NCBI GenBank assembly: GCA_031181345.1
Contig: JAPSLC010000004.1
Location: 100,358-164,357 of the forward strand
Length of the DNA: 64,000 bases
From: Cupriavidus sp.
GTDB lineage: Bacteria; Pseudomonadota; Gammaproteobacteria; Burkholderiales; Burkholderiaceae
Direction of reading: 5' to 3'
Each line of letters begins with the position of its first letter. Position 1 is the stretch's first letter. Position numbers and translations under genes: made by a program. This document shows, in pieces, positions 17,639 to 25,715 of this stretch. Below the pieces are notes generated by a model. It did no database searches. It saw only the letters and a program-made list of their open reading frames with translations, and was not told where the DNA came from.

Positions 17639-20181
17639 GCCAGCTCCAGCTTGCCGATCATCACGCGCACCGGCGGGGCGAAGGTGGCGACGCCGTAGGC
17701 CGCGCCGTCGGCGACGGGGCCGCCGGGCCGGTCCTGATTGTCGTGGCGGCTGTAGAAGCGGTAGCCGGCCGGCGGCTCTTCCAGTACCACCCAATACCTG
17801 GCGAGGTCCGCCGGTGCCACGTCGAAGGCGAAGAACGCGACATCCGGGTCGATCCTGCCGGGGAAGGTGGGGAAGCGCTTGCGCGATTCGTCGAGCGGCG
17901 CGTTCGGGGCCGGCACGGACCAATCCGCATCGGCCTGGTACAGGTACACCACCGTGTCGGGATAGCGCCGGAACAGCGGGGTCTTGAACAGCACCACCGC
18001 CTCGCTGGCCAGCACGGTCGGCGTCAGCGCGGCATCGCCCAATGCCGCATTGGCGGGCCAGTTGCGCATCGGATGGATATCGAACTGGCCGCCGGTGCGC
18101 TGCCAGAACTTGCGCAGCGGCGACCAGCGCGGGGCGATCGGAACATTGCGCCAGCGCAACTCGCCCAGCGCCTGATGATTGGCGCCGACCAGCACGCCCT
18201 CGACAAAGGCGGCATGGGTGGCCAGGCCCACCACGCGGTCCTGCTGAAGATCGCCGATGCCGGGCAACATCCAGTCGGGCGCGGCCTCGTTCAGGAATTG
18301 CCACAGGGGCAGGTCCAGCTCGGGCTCGATTTCGACGGGGCCGATGTCGACGATGCCCGTCAGGGTGGCGAGCACGCGATCGACCACCGGCGGCCGCGCG
18401 GCGAAAGGATCCACGGCATCGGCCACGCGTTGTCCCAGGATGTTCAGGTCCACCGGCCGGCAACGGGGTCGGCTTGCGGCCAGCGTGTCCACCCATTGGC
18501 CGGTGGCCGCCTCGTCGATCAGCGGCGGGGGTTCGCGCACGGCGCCGATGACCTTCTCAGGGTCGACGCGGCCATCGGCGTCGGGCGTCAGGGCCTCGAA
18601 CGCCGCGGCCAGCCGGTTCAGGTCCGTCGTCGTGCCGCTGTCCATCAGCATCCGCAGCATGTCGTCGGCCTGGCGCTGGTCGTCGAAGGCGCGCCGCACC
18701 GCGTCCTTCAGCATTGGGGCGGGATCCCCGCGCGGCCGGTGCCAGATCGCATCGGGACCGTCGGGCTTCGCCGGGCACGCGGCGGCCGCCTCCAGCAGGG
18801 CGCGGTGGGGCACCACGCCGTCGCGCGTCAGCGCCGAGCGCGCCGGCCCCGGACGCAGCGCGCGCCGCGCGGCCGAGGACCAGATCGCCGGCACCATGCC
18901 GGGGGTGCGGCCGGTCAAGGCCGACGACACCGTCTGCTGCGCGTTGACCGGCATGCGGCCCAGCATGGCGCCCAGCACCGCGAGCTTGTCGACCGGATCG
19001 GGGCGCAGATGACGGAACCACAGCGAGCGCGACACCTCGACTCCCAGCGCGACATTGCCGATGCGCTCGCGGGCAATTGCCAGATCGCCGGCACGCGTGG
19101 CCGCCGCCTTGGCGATGCGGTCCTGCCAGGCAATGGCGGCCCATGCGCCCAGGCCCGCCGCGCCGCGATGGCGCGGATCGGTATGGAACTGCGCGCTCCA
19201 TCCCGCCGCCGGGCTGGTGCCCGGCATCGCGAAGGGCGCGTGGTAGCGCGGTGCGGTCAGCAGCCAGCGGCCCGGCGGCATCGGCGGCATGGCCGTCAGC
19301 GCCGCGGTTTCCGTCGCGAGCCAGGGCGCGACGGGGTCTGCCGGCACGCCGACCATGCTGACGCGTTGCAACGCGCCGCCCATCGCGAGCGCGACGGTGG
19401 CGGGCTCGCCGGCAGCGGCCTGGCCGCGCCGCATGCAATGCAGCTTCGCGCGGCCGAAGTCCTCCTTCAGTTCGCCGTCGACCGGCGTGCGAAGCCGCCT
19501 GGCGATCTCGCCGAAATCGCCGCCTTCCCCGGTACGGAAGCTCCAGCTGTCGTAGCACGTCACACGCACCGGCTGGCCCGCGGCGACGGGCCACGCATCG
19601 CGCAGCGTGCCGTCGGGCTCGACCACATAGGCCGGCACCAGGCAGGCGATGTAGGCCGTTTGCGCTGCGAGCTTCTTCGGGCTGACGATCCGGCTGTACC
19701 AGTCGCCATCGACCTCATGCACGTGCGCCCACTGGTGCGAGGCTTGCAGCGAATGGTCCTCCTGCGCCGTGGCGGACAGCGTGACGCGGCCATCGCGGCC
19801 GGGCACGACATCGCCCGGCAGCCCCACCACCAGCACCAGCCAGGGCCGTATCGCGCCGGGCAACGCCGGATCGGGCGAATACCGCCACGGCAGGTCCAGC
19901 GTATCCGCATGGCTGAACTCGACCAGTGCGCGCTTGGTGTCCTCGGCATCGGACGCGCCGGGCGGCGGATAGCGCCGCGTGATCGTCCCGGGCGCCAGCC
20001 GTTGCACATCGCCGGGGCCGAACAACTCGTAGGGGGCCGGCGCCGTGATCGAGCGCGGCACGCCGCCGATGACGATTTCCTCCAGCGTCAGCGTGGCGCC
20101 GGCCTGCAGCCGACCCGCCACCACGTTGCCGGTGGCGCCGTGGCGCAGCGCGGTGACCTGCCAGGAATGGAACTCGGCCAT
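17635..20181 (-). CDS. Conserved uncharacterised 848-residue protein
   Basis: Starts MAEFHSWQVTALRHGATGNV at the ATG at 20181, two bases after the DUF6603 gene's TGA (a GTG at 20187 is an alternative). Recognisable stretches are WLVLVVGLPGDVVPGRDGRV, WYSRIVSPKKLAAQTAYIAC followed by LVPAYV at residues 161-186, and SWSFRTGEGGDFGEIARRLR. Such Trp- and Pro-rich blocks suggest beta-rich structural domains. No signal peptide, TM helix or enzyme motif is seen. It is coupled to the next gene by an ATGA overlap. Function unknown. Confidence 0.82.
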   Translation of the reverse strand: MAEFHSWQVTALRHGATGNVVAGRLQAGATLTLEEIVIGGVPRSITAPAPYELFGPGDVQRLAPGTITRRYPPPGASDAEDTKRALVEFSHADTLDLPWRYSPDPALPGAIRPWLVLVVGLPGDVVPGRDGRVTLSATAQEDHSLQASHQWAHVHEVDGDWYSRIVSPKKLAAQTAYIACLVPAYVVEPDGTLRDAWPVAAGQPVRVTCYDSWSFRTGEGGDFGEIARRLRTPVDGELKEDFGRAKLHCMRRGQAAAGEPATVALAMGGALQRVSMVGVPADPVAPWLATETAALTAMPPMPPGRWLLTAPRYHAPFAMPGTSPAAGWSAQFHTDPRHRGAAGLGAWAAIAWQDRIAKAAATRAGDLAIARERIGNVALGVEVSRSLWFRHLRPDPVDKLAVLGAMLGRMPVNAQQTVSSALTGRTPGMVPAIWSSAARRALRPGPARSALTRDGVVPHRALLEAAAACPAKPDGPDAIWHRPRGDPAPMLKDAVRRAFDDQRQADDMLRMLMDSGTTTDLNRLAAAFEALTPDADGRVDPEKVIGAVREPPPLIDEAATGQWVDTLAASRPRCRPVDLNILGQRVADAVDPFAARPPVVDRVLATLTGIVDIGPVEIEPELDLPLWQFLNEAAPDWMLPGIGDLQQDRVVGLATHAAFVEGVLVGANHQALGELRWRNVPIAPRWSPLRKFWQRTGGQFDIHPMRNWPANAALGDAALTPTVLASEAVVLFKTPLFRRYPDTVVYLYQADADWSVPAPNAPLDESRKRFPTFPGRIDPDVAFFAFDVAPADLARYWVVLEEPPAGYRFYSRHDNQDRPGGPVADGAAYGVATFAPPVRVMIGKLELA

Positions 20182-20183
20182 GC

Positions 20184-22445
20184 TCACACCCCCGACAGGT
20201 CGACCGGCGACAGCAGGTCCGCCATCGGCACCGCACCGCCGGTGCTGTTGCCGCGGGCGAAGGCATGCGCGGCGGTGGCGCTGGTGTAGCTGGCGAATTC
20301 CGTGGGCGGCACCGTGGCCCAGACTTCACGGCTGGCGTGGATCAGCTGCGCCGTGTTGCCGAGTGCCGGGGGGCGATGGCTGGCCGCGACCAGATGCGTG
20401 ATCGCCCTGAGGTCGGTGCGCTGGGCAAGCTGCGTGTGGTCGAGCCCGGGCAGGATCACGACGAGGTCGACCTCGCGGTCGTCGTTGCGCGCCGCGCCGC
20501 GGTGTGGCGGGCCGCCGCTGAGCACCACCCCGGCATCGAGCACGTCGAAGGGCGGACGGTTCAGCTGCTCGGCCTCGTTCAGGTTGCAGTAGTGGCCTGG
20601 CGCAAAACGTTCGGTGACCGGCTCGCCCGGCGTCAACACACGCACGCCGGCGCGTGCCGGCAACGGCAGGCCGTCCACGCGGTCGATCGGCAGGCCCAGC
20701 GGCGCGCGCCGCTGCGACCATTGCAGCGCGCCGGTCGGCGGCACGGCTGCAATGCCGGGGCGCGTGGGGCGCGGGGCCAGCACTACGGCCGGATCGTCGA
20801 TCGATGCGGCCCGCACATTGCCGGCACGCACGATCTCCTGCTGCACGATCGTCAGCAGCTCGCCGGGGCTGGCGGCCATATCGGCCGGACCGCTGCCCAG
20901 CGAGAAGGTCTCGTCCCAGGAGACATCGAACAGGAAGGTCTCGATGGTCAGCCGGCCGCGGATCACCAGAGGTCCGGGGCCCGACACGGTGCCATCGAGC
21001 CGCACGCCGCCGAAGCTGAAGCCGCCGGCGCGCACGTCGAAGCCCGCGGACGCATTGGCGACGAAGGCGAACGGGCGGAACTGCACCAGCGCATCGAGCT
21101 GCAGGAAGCCATGCGCGGTCAGCCCCATCGAGAACGTGATGTCGAAGCGGCCGCCGAGCTGGATGGTGTTGGCCGTGAATGCCAGATAGCCTTCGGCCCG
21201 GATCGCCAGCGGCCCGCCCAGCGTTTGCATTGCCAGCCCGACGCGGCGCAAGGCGGGCAGCTGCGCCGGCTCGGGGTGGAAGCCCGGATAGAAGCCCCCG
21301 ATCGATACCACCGCATACGCCTGGCTGCCCCAGTGCAGCCGCAGCGCGGCATCGCCGTAGACCGAGAAGACCCCGAGCACATGGCTGTCGACCAGGCTGG
21401 CGTCGATCGATACCAGGGCCTGAGCCGGATCGACAAGGCCAAGCAGGTCCAGCCGCAGCTGCACCAGCCCCGGCACGCCCGGGATGCCGGCGCGGGCCAC
21501 GCCGAGCAGCACCACCTTGCCGCTGGGGACCTCGGCCACCAGGCCCAGATCGAGCGACAGGAAGCTGCCCGCGCCGGCCGACAGCCACGCGAGCCGCAAG
21601 GTCGGCGCGATCAGGTGGTGCTCGGGGAAGGCAGGGAAGAAGCGCCGCAGGGCTTCGATCGCGATGCTTGGGTTGGCGGGCGGGCGCGTGGCCAGCAGCG
21701 TGTCGGCCGCCGCGCCGGTGCGCACGGCCAGCGCCAGCGCGTCGGTATCGGCGCGGCGATGCACGCCGACGAGTCCGCCGACGCGGTCCAGCGAGAAGCC
21801 GAAGGAAAGCTGGATGGGCGGAACGAACGACACGCCCATCAGCGCCAGAAAGGACGGCACGCCGTCGGGCAGGCGCTCGAGCACCGCCGATGCACTGACC
21901 GACACCGCGCCCAGCGGCACGTTCAGCGCGCCGCCGAAGCCGGCGGACGAAGGCAGGCGCACGATCGCGCCGCCGCCCGGCAGGCCGCCGCCGAACGGGG
22001 AGGGCAGCGAGACGGCGATGCCCGAGGGCTGCTGCGGCCCGACGGAAAACGGCGGCAACGTGGTGCCACCCGGCAGTTTGGGCTGCAGCACCAGCGAGGA
22101 CGAGGAGAATGCCAGCTTGAGCGGGCCGAGCGGGAGTTCGCCATTCAGCCCGTGCGGGCTGTCCCAATTCAATGCGCGCACCAGGTCCTGCAAGCCCGGG
22201 ATATCGGGCAGGCCTTCGAGCAGATAGCGGTTCAGGTGGGCGGCGAGCTTGTTGCGCGCGGCGGTCCAGGCGTCGACGGCCGCCGTCCAGGCGCTGGCGG
22301 ACGGCGCCTGCAGCGCGAGCTCGTCCAGTTGCAGTGCGGCCGCCTGCAGCGCATCCAGATCCGCGGAGGGCGCCGCCGGGCCGAGCGCGCGCCGCAGGCT
22401 GTCCCCCAACTCCACCGCGTATCGGATGACTTCGCTGCTGGCCAT
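20184..22445 (-). CDS. DUF6603-domain protein
   Basis: A 753-residue protein and first gene of the five-gene operon. Residues about 210-515 resemble DUF6603: IQLSFGFSLDRVGGLVGVHR, then alternating beta-strand repeats, and VVSIGGFYPGFHPEPAQLPA followed by LRRVGL near residue 380-404. Strand-turn-strand repetition (FDITFSMGLTAHGFLQLDAL, FVANASAGFDVRAGGFSFGG) suggests an extended beta-sheet or barrel-like body. The N-terminal 100 residues are helical and Ala/Leu-rich. No signal peptide. DUF6603 has no assigned function that I know of. The start has no strong Shine-Dalgarno sequence and lies 32 bases below a strong leader hairpin. Confidence 0.82.
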   Translation of the reverse strand: MASSEVIRYAVELGDSLRRALGPAAPSADLDALQAAALQLDELALQAPSASAWTAAVDAWTAARNKLAAHLNRYLLEGLPDIPGLQDLVRALNWDSPHGLNGELPLGPLKLAFSSSSLVLQPKLPGGTTLPPFSVGPQQPSGIAVSLPSPFGGGLPGGGAIVRLPSSAGFGGALNVPLGAVSVSASAVLERLPDGVPSFLALMGVSFVPPIQLSFGFSLDRVGGLVGVHRRADTDALALAVRTGAAADTLLATRPPANPSIAIEALRRFFPAFPEHHLIAPTLRLAWLSAGAGSFLSLDLGLVAEVPSGKVVLLGVARAGIPGVPGLVQLRLDLLGLVDPAQALVSIDASLVDSHVLGVFSVYGDAALRLHWGSQAYAVVSIGGFYPGFHPEPAQLPALRRVGLAMQTLGGPLAIRAEGYLAFTANTIQLGGRFDITFSMGLTAHGFLQLDALVQFRPFAFVANASAGFDVRAGGFSFGGVRLDGTVSGPGPLVIRGRLTIETFLFDVSWDETFSLGSGPADMAASPGELLTIVQQEIVRAGNVRAASIDDPAVVLAPRPTRPGIAAVPPTGALQWSQRRAPLGLPIDRVDGLPLPARAGVRVLTPGEPVTERFAPGHYCNLNEAEQLNRPPFDVLDAGVVLSGGPPHRGAARNDDREVDLVVILPGLDHTQLAQRTDLRAITHLVAASHRPPALGNTAQLIHASREVWATVPPTEFASYTSATAAHAFARGNSTGGAVPMADLLSPVDLSGV

Positions 22446-22746
22446 GCGTCGTGCCCTGGCGTACTGCGTCGATCGAGGACCGCCCGGCCAGGCCGGGCGA
22501 GCAGGCGGTCCGTGCGATCCGGGTGGGGCAGTGCCGCCTTGCAGTGCCGCTTTGCATTGCCGCTTGGCACCCCCGATGCCTCACACGATGGAAGGACAGG
22601 GACGTCTTATCTGAGGCGACGGCAACGATGGACGCAAATGAATTCTGTGCAGGTCTGGTTCTCGCGCGGTTTTATTCGTATCACGGCTGAAACAGTGGCA
22701 GTGCGAGGGCCGCGGCCGTGCGTTGCCGCTGCCATCGGCGGCCGGC
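22446..22746. promoter_or_regulatory. Intergenic leader of the DUF6603 operon, with strong nested hairpin
   Basis: This 301-base gap separates the end of the iron-uptake operon (minus strand) from the start of the DUF6603 operon (minus strand). No gene is supported in it. At 22477-22511 there is a nested inverted repeat: outer arms GGACCGCC/GGCGGTCC and an inner near-continuous CCCGGCC-A-GGCCGGG. Depending on where transcription starts, it is either a terminator for the upstream operon or a 5'-leader structure just above the DUF6603 start. The AT-richer part near 22620-22690 is the likeliest promoter location, but no clear -35/-10 pair was found. Confidence 0.45.
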
Positions 22747-23034
22747 TTACCGGCGAGCCGCGCGCCGCCGTTCGCGCAAGATCAACGCACCATAGACGAG
22801 ACCCGCTGCAACGCTGGTCTGCCCGCTGTAGTGCACCAGCCCAAGCGCCCAGCCGCGGTGCGCCACCACGACCCACAGCGCCAGCACAAGACCGAGCCAG
22901 CCGGCCGCGCGCAGCAGGCGCGTGCGCGACAGTGGCAATGGAGCGGCAAAAAACGCTTGCTGATGCCGCTCCATCGCGAGCGCCAGCGCGGCGAACGCCA
23001 CGATGCACAGCAGGAAGGCGAGCAGGTCCATCAT
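22747..23034 (-). CDS. DUF3325 small membrane protein
   Basis: A 95-residue protein starting MMDLLAFLLCIVAFAALALA with three hydrophobic segments and a basic tail (LRERRRAARR). This matches the DUF3325 family, found beside TonB siderophore receptors and PepSY proteins in Burkholderiales and Pseudomonas. The start overlaps the PepSY stop as ATGA, so it is translationally coupled. Role in iron-siderophore handling is inferred from context only. It is the last gene of the iron island. Confidence 0.8.
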   Translation of the reverse strand: MMDLLAFLLCIVAFAALALAMERHQQAFFAAPLPLSRTRLLRAAGWLGLVLALWVVVAHRGWALGLVHYSGQTSVAAGLVYGALILRERRRAARR

Positions 23035-24668
23035 GCGCCGTCTCCGGAAAGCGTAGCGGTGGCGGCGATCACGCGCGGCCTTGCGGCGGGCCTGGCGTGC
23101 GGCCGATGCCGGGCGGTGCGCAGCGCGAGCATGGCATGCAGCGCGGCCAGGGCCCACATCATCAGATCGAAGCCGGCAAAGACCCAGTCGCCCTCGACCA
23201 CGCTGCGCCACAGCCCTCGGTCGGTGGTCAACGCATTCAGCAGAGGCAGCAGCGCCAGCAGCGCGGCGCCCAGCCACAGCAGCTCGATCCAGGCCTTGCG
23301 CGCGGGACGCACCAGTGCGTACAGCAGCGTCGCCGCCCACGCGATGAAGAACAGGTGGATCTCCCACGCGCCGCGGGCCGCGAGTTCCGCCGGCAGCAGG
23401 CGGTTGCCCCACAGCATGGCCGTCATGGCAATCGACAGGCCCGCGATCGCCGCGATATTGAGCCGCTCGACCAGCCAGAAGCCGAAATAGGGCCGCTCCG
23501 GGTCCGGCAGCTTCTGCCGACGCTTGACGGTCCACATCACGAGCCCAGTGCCGACCATCGCCGTGCCGGCGAGACTGACGAGGAAGTAGAGCCAGCGCAA
23601 TTGCAGATCGCTGAACCGCCCCAGATGCAGCGCATACATGACGCCGCGCACCTCCGCCGCGGGGCCCACGCTGTCGCGCGCCTCGAGCAGCTTGCCGGTG
23701 GCGCCGTTGAACACGAGGTACTGCGGGCTCATCGACACGCGCGCGGCCTCGCCGCGCAGCACGGTCACGCGGGCCGAAGCATCGCCGGCATTGGCGATCG
23801 TTACCCGGCTGACGTTGTGCTGACCCCAGCGTGCCTGCGCCTGGCGCACCATGTCGTCGATCGGGGCGAGCTGGGCCGGCACGCCGCTCGGCTTGACGGG
23901 CGGCGGCGAGGCATTCATCTGCGCCGTCAGCTGCTGCCGCTCGGCCGGCGTCTTGAATGCCGCCTGCTGGCCCCAGGGCATGTACATCGCCATCAGCGTC
24001 ACCAGTCCGGTATAGGTGATCATCAGATGGAAGGGCAGCCCGAACACCGACAGCGCGTTATGCGCATCGAGCCACGAGCGCTGCCCCTTGCCCCAGCGGA
24101 AGGTGAAGAAGTCCACGAAGATCTTCTTGTGGGTGATCACGCCGCTGACGATCGCCACCAGCATGAACATCGCGCACAAGCCCGCCAGCCAGCGTCCCCA
24201 CAGCACCGGCATGTAGTGGAACTGGAAGTGGAAGCGATAGAAGAATTCGCCGCCCTGGGTCTCGCGCGCGGCGACCTTCTGGCCCGTCGCGGGGTCGAAG
24301 GTCCCGCTCTCGAACGTGCGCTTGCCAGCCGGTGCGCCCGGCGTGCGCCAGAACGCGCTGACCACGTTGTGCCGGTCCGTCGGCATCTCCATGCCCCATA
24401 GCGGGCTGCCCGCGGCCACGGTTCCCAGCGTGGTGGCCACGCGCTGCGCGACCGCGGCGGGATCGGGCACTTCGAGCTGATGCGCCAGTTCCGGCCGCAT
24501 CCATTGCGAGATCTCGTCCTTGAAATAGCTGACCGTGCCCGTCAGGAACATCGCGTAGAGAATCCATCCGACCAGCAGTCCGGCCCAGGTATGCAGGTCG
24601 GACATGGTCTGGCGGATGCCGCGGCCCTTGTTCGCGATGTCGTTGCGGGGGTTCATGGTGGACTTCAC
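23031..24668 (-). CDS. PepSY-associated TM helix domain protein (PiuB-like)
   Basis: A 545-residue inner-membrane protein with about five transmembrane segments. The N-terminal MSDLHTWAGLLVGWILYAMF and the large periplasmic PepSY-type loop followed by a cluster of C-terminal helices are characteristic. PiuB-like proteins are thought to reduce or process ferric siderophores at the inner membrane. A GTG start at 24668 is chosen because GGGAGG lies nine bases upstream and the GTG overlaps the preceding stop as GTGA; an internal ATG at 24656 is the alternative. Its iron-island neighbours support the role. Confidence 0.87.
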   Translation of the reverse strand: MKSTMNPRNDIANKGRGIRQTMSDLHTWAGLLVGWILYAMFLTGTVSYFKDEISQWMRPELAHQLEVPDPAAVAQRVATTLGTVAAGSPLWGMEMPTDRHNVVSAFWRTPGAPAGKRTFESGTFDPATGQKVAARETQGGEFFYRFHFQFHYMPVLWGRWLAGLCAMFMLVAIVSGVITHKKIFVDFFTFRWGKGQRSWLDAHNALSVFGLPFHLMITYTGLVTLMAMYMPWGQQAAFKTPAERQQLTAQMNASPPPVKPSGVPAQLAPIDDMVRQAQARWGQHNVSRVTIANAGDASARVTVLRGEAARVSMSPQYLVFNGATGKLLEARDSVGPAAEVRGVMYALHLGRFSDLQLRWLYFLVSLAGTAMVGTGLVMWTVKRRQKLPDPERPYFGFWLVERLNIAAIAGLSIAMTAMLWGNRLLPAELAARGAWEIHLFFIAWAATLLYALVRPARKAWIELLWLGAALLALLPLLNALTTDRGLWRSVVEGDWVFAGFDLMMWALAALHAMLALRTARHRPHARPAARPRVIAATATLSGDGA

Positions 24669-24964
24669 GATGCGCTCCCTCCCAGGCCGGCATGCCACGC
24701 CGCCAGCAGCAGCGGGACCGCTGCAATCACCAGACCGGCCCACGCGCGCAGCGCGCTGCGTACCGCGAACACCCAGATCACGGCGCCCGCGTAGATGGCG
24801 AAACTGGCCAGCATGCCGGTCAGCACGGCCTGCGGCTTGTCGATCGGCAGCGCCAGCGCGGCGACGCTGGCGAGCGCCGCCAGCGCATAGCCGCCCAGCA
24901 CCGCGGCGACGATGCGCGAAACGAGCGAGCCGATCTTCAGGGTTCGGGGCACGGCAGCTTGCAT
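24665..24964 (-). CDS. DUF3649 iron-uptake-associated membrane protein
   Basis: A 99-residue protein with three hydrophobic helices (VLGGYALAALASVAALALPI, AVLTGMLASFAIYAGAVIWV, AGLVIAAVPLLLAAWHAGLG). It matches DUF3649, a family annotated as iron transporter-associated. Its ATG lies immediately after the DUF4198 stop and its stop overlaps the PepSY GTG. The tight packing indicates one transcript with the TonB receptor genes. Mechanism unknown. Confidence 0.82.
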   Translation of the reverse strand: MQAAVPRTLKIGSLVSRIVAAVLGGYALAALASVAALALPIDKPQAVLTGMLASFAIYAGAVIWVFAVRSALRAWAGLVIAAVPLLLAAWHAGLGGSAS

Positions 24965-25705
24965 TTACTGTTTGGCCTTCTGATAGGCGGCCGGTGCCGG
25001 GATGGCCGGCACGGCGGGCAGGCCGTCGGGTTTGACATAGGTCAGTGTGCTGACATAGTCGACGCGATGATATCGCTCGGCTCCACCCTGGCCCTGGCGC
25101 TCACCGGGGGTCTCGTCCTGATGGCTGACCTCGGCGACGTATACGCCTTGCCACGGCATGTCGAAGGCGACCTTGCCCTCATCGTCGGTCTGCTTCTCCT
25201 TGGCCCATCCCGACTGCGTCACCAGCGCGACCTTGGCCTTGGGCAGCGGCTTGCCGCGGAAGAAGACCTGCAGCTCGCCGGCCTTGCCCGCCGGCACCAC
25301 GTCAAGCACCAGCTTGGGCGCCTGCGGAACCAGTTCGGTGACCAGCCGCGCGGCGGGGAAATACCAGCCGGTCAGCTGCTCGCCGCCGCGCTTGAACGGA
25401 TACAGCGCGTAATGGGGCGCCTGGGCGACGATGGCGTCGCCGCGGCCGGCCCGGAAGGGCAGGGTGAAGCCGTCGCGGGTCTTGACGCCGTCGGCGGCCC
25501 GCTCGCCTTGGGACGACAGCAGCGCGGCGCTCGGCACGCCGAGCTTGTCCAGCGTGCCGGGCGAGACCTCGCGCAGGTTCTCGGCGAATTCGCCGAAGCG
25601 GACGCTGGCGTTCTGGCCCGGCGCCTGCTCGATCCAGATCTGGTGCGAATGGGCGGCGGTGGCGAAGGCCATCAGCGCGAAGGCAAGGGATGCGGAAGGT
25701 TTCAT
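24965..25705 (-). CDS. Periplasmic DUF4198-domain protein
   Basis: A 246-residue exported protein. The signal peptide (MKPSASLAFALMAFATAAHS) is followed directly by HQIWIEQ, so the mature protein begins with a histidine-containing segment typical of DUF4198 and nickel/iron-associated periplasmic proteins. The middle holds a beta-sandwich carboxypeptidase-regulatory-like pattern (VFFRGKPLPKAKVALVTQSG). It lies between the TonB receptor and DUF3649 genes, and probably assists periplasmic metal or siderophore handling. Confidence 0.82.
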   Translation of the reverse strand: MKPSASLAFALMAFATAAHSHQIWIEQAPGQNASVRFGEFAENLREVSPGTLDKLGVPSAALLSSQGERAADGVKTRDGFTLPFRAGRGDAIVAQAPHYALYPFKRGGEQLTGWYFPAARLVTELVPQAPKLVLDVVPAGKAGELQVFFRGKPLPKAKVALVTQSGWAKEKQTDDEGKVAFDMPWQGVYVAEVSHQDETPGERQGQGGAERYHRVDYVSTLTYVKPDGLPAVPAIPAPAAYQKAKQ

Positions 25706-25715
25706 GGGATAGCCC

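Noticed and set aside
9787..22445. Phage-tail, type VI secretion or contractile injection cluster
   Set aside because: No sheath, tube, baseplate gp25-like, spike, LysM or AAA ATPase motif was seen in the five genes.
17125..24401. Very long open frames on the plus strand opposite the DUF6603 operon (over 1000 codons each)
   Set aside because: They are antisense shadows caused by high GC at third codon positions: Arg/Gln/His-rich, no family resemblance, while the minus-strand frames show coupled starts and recognisable domains.
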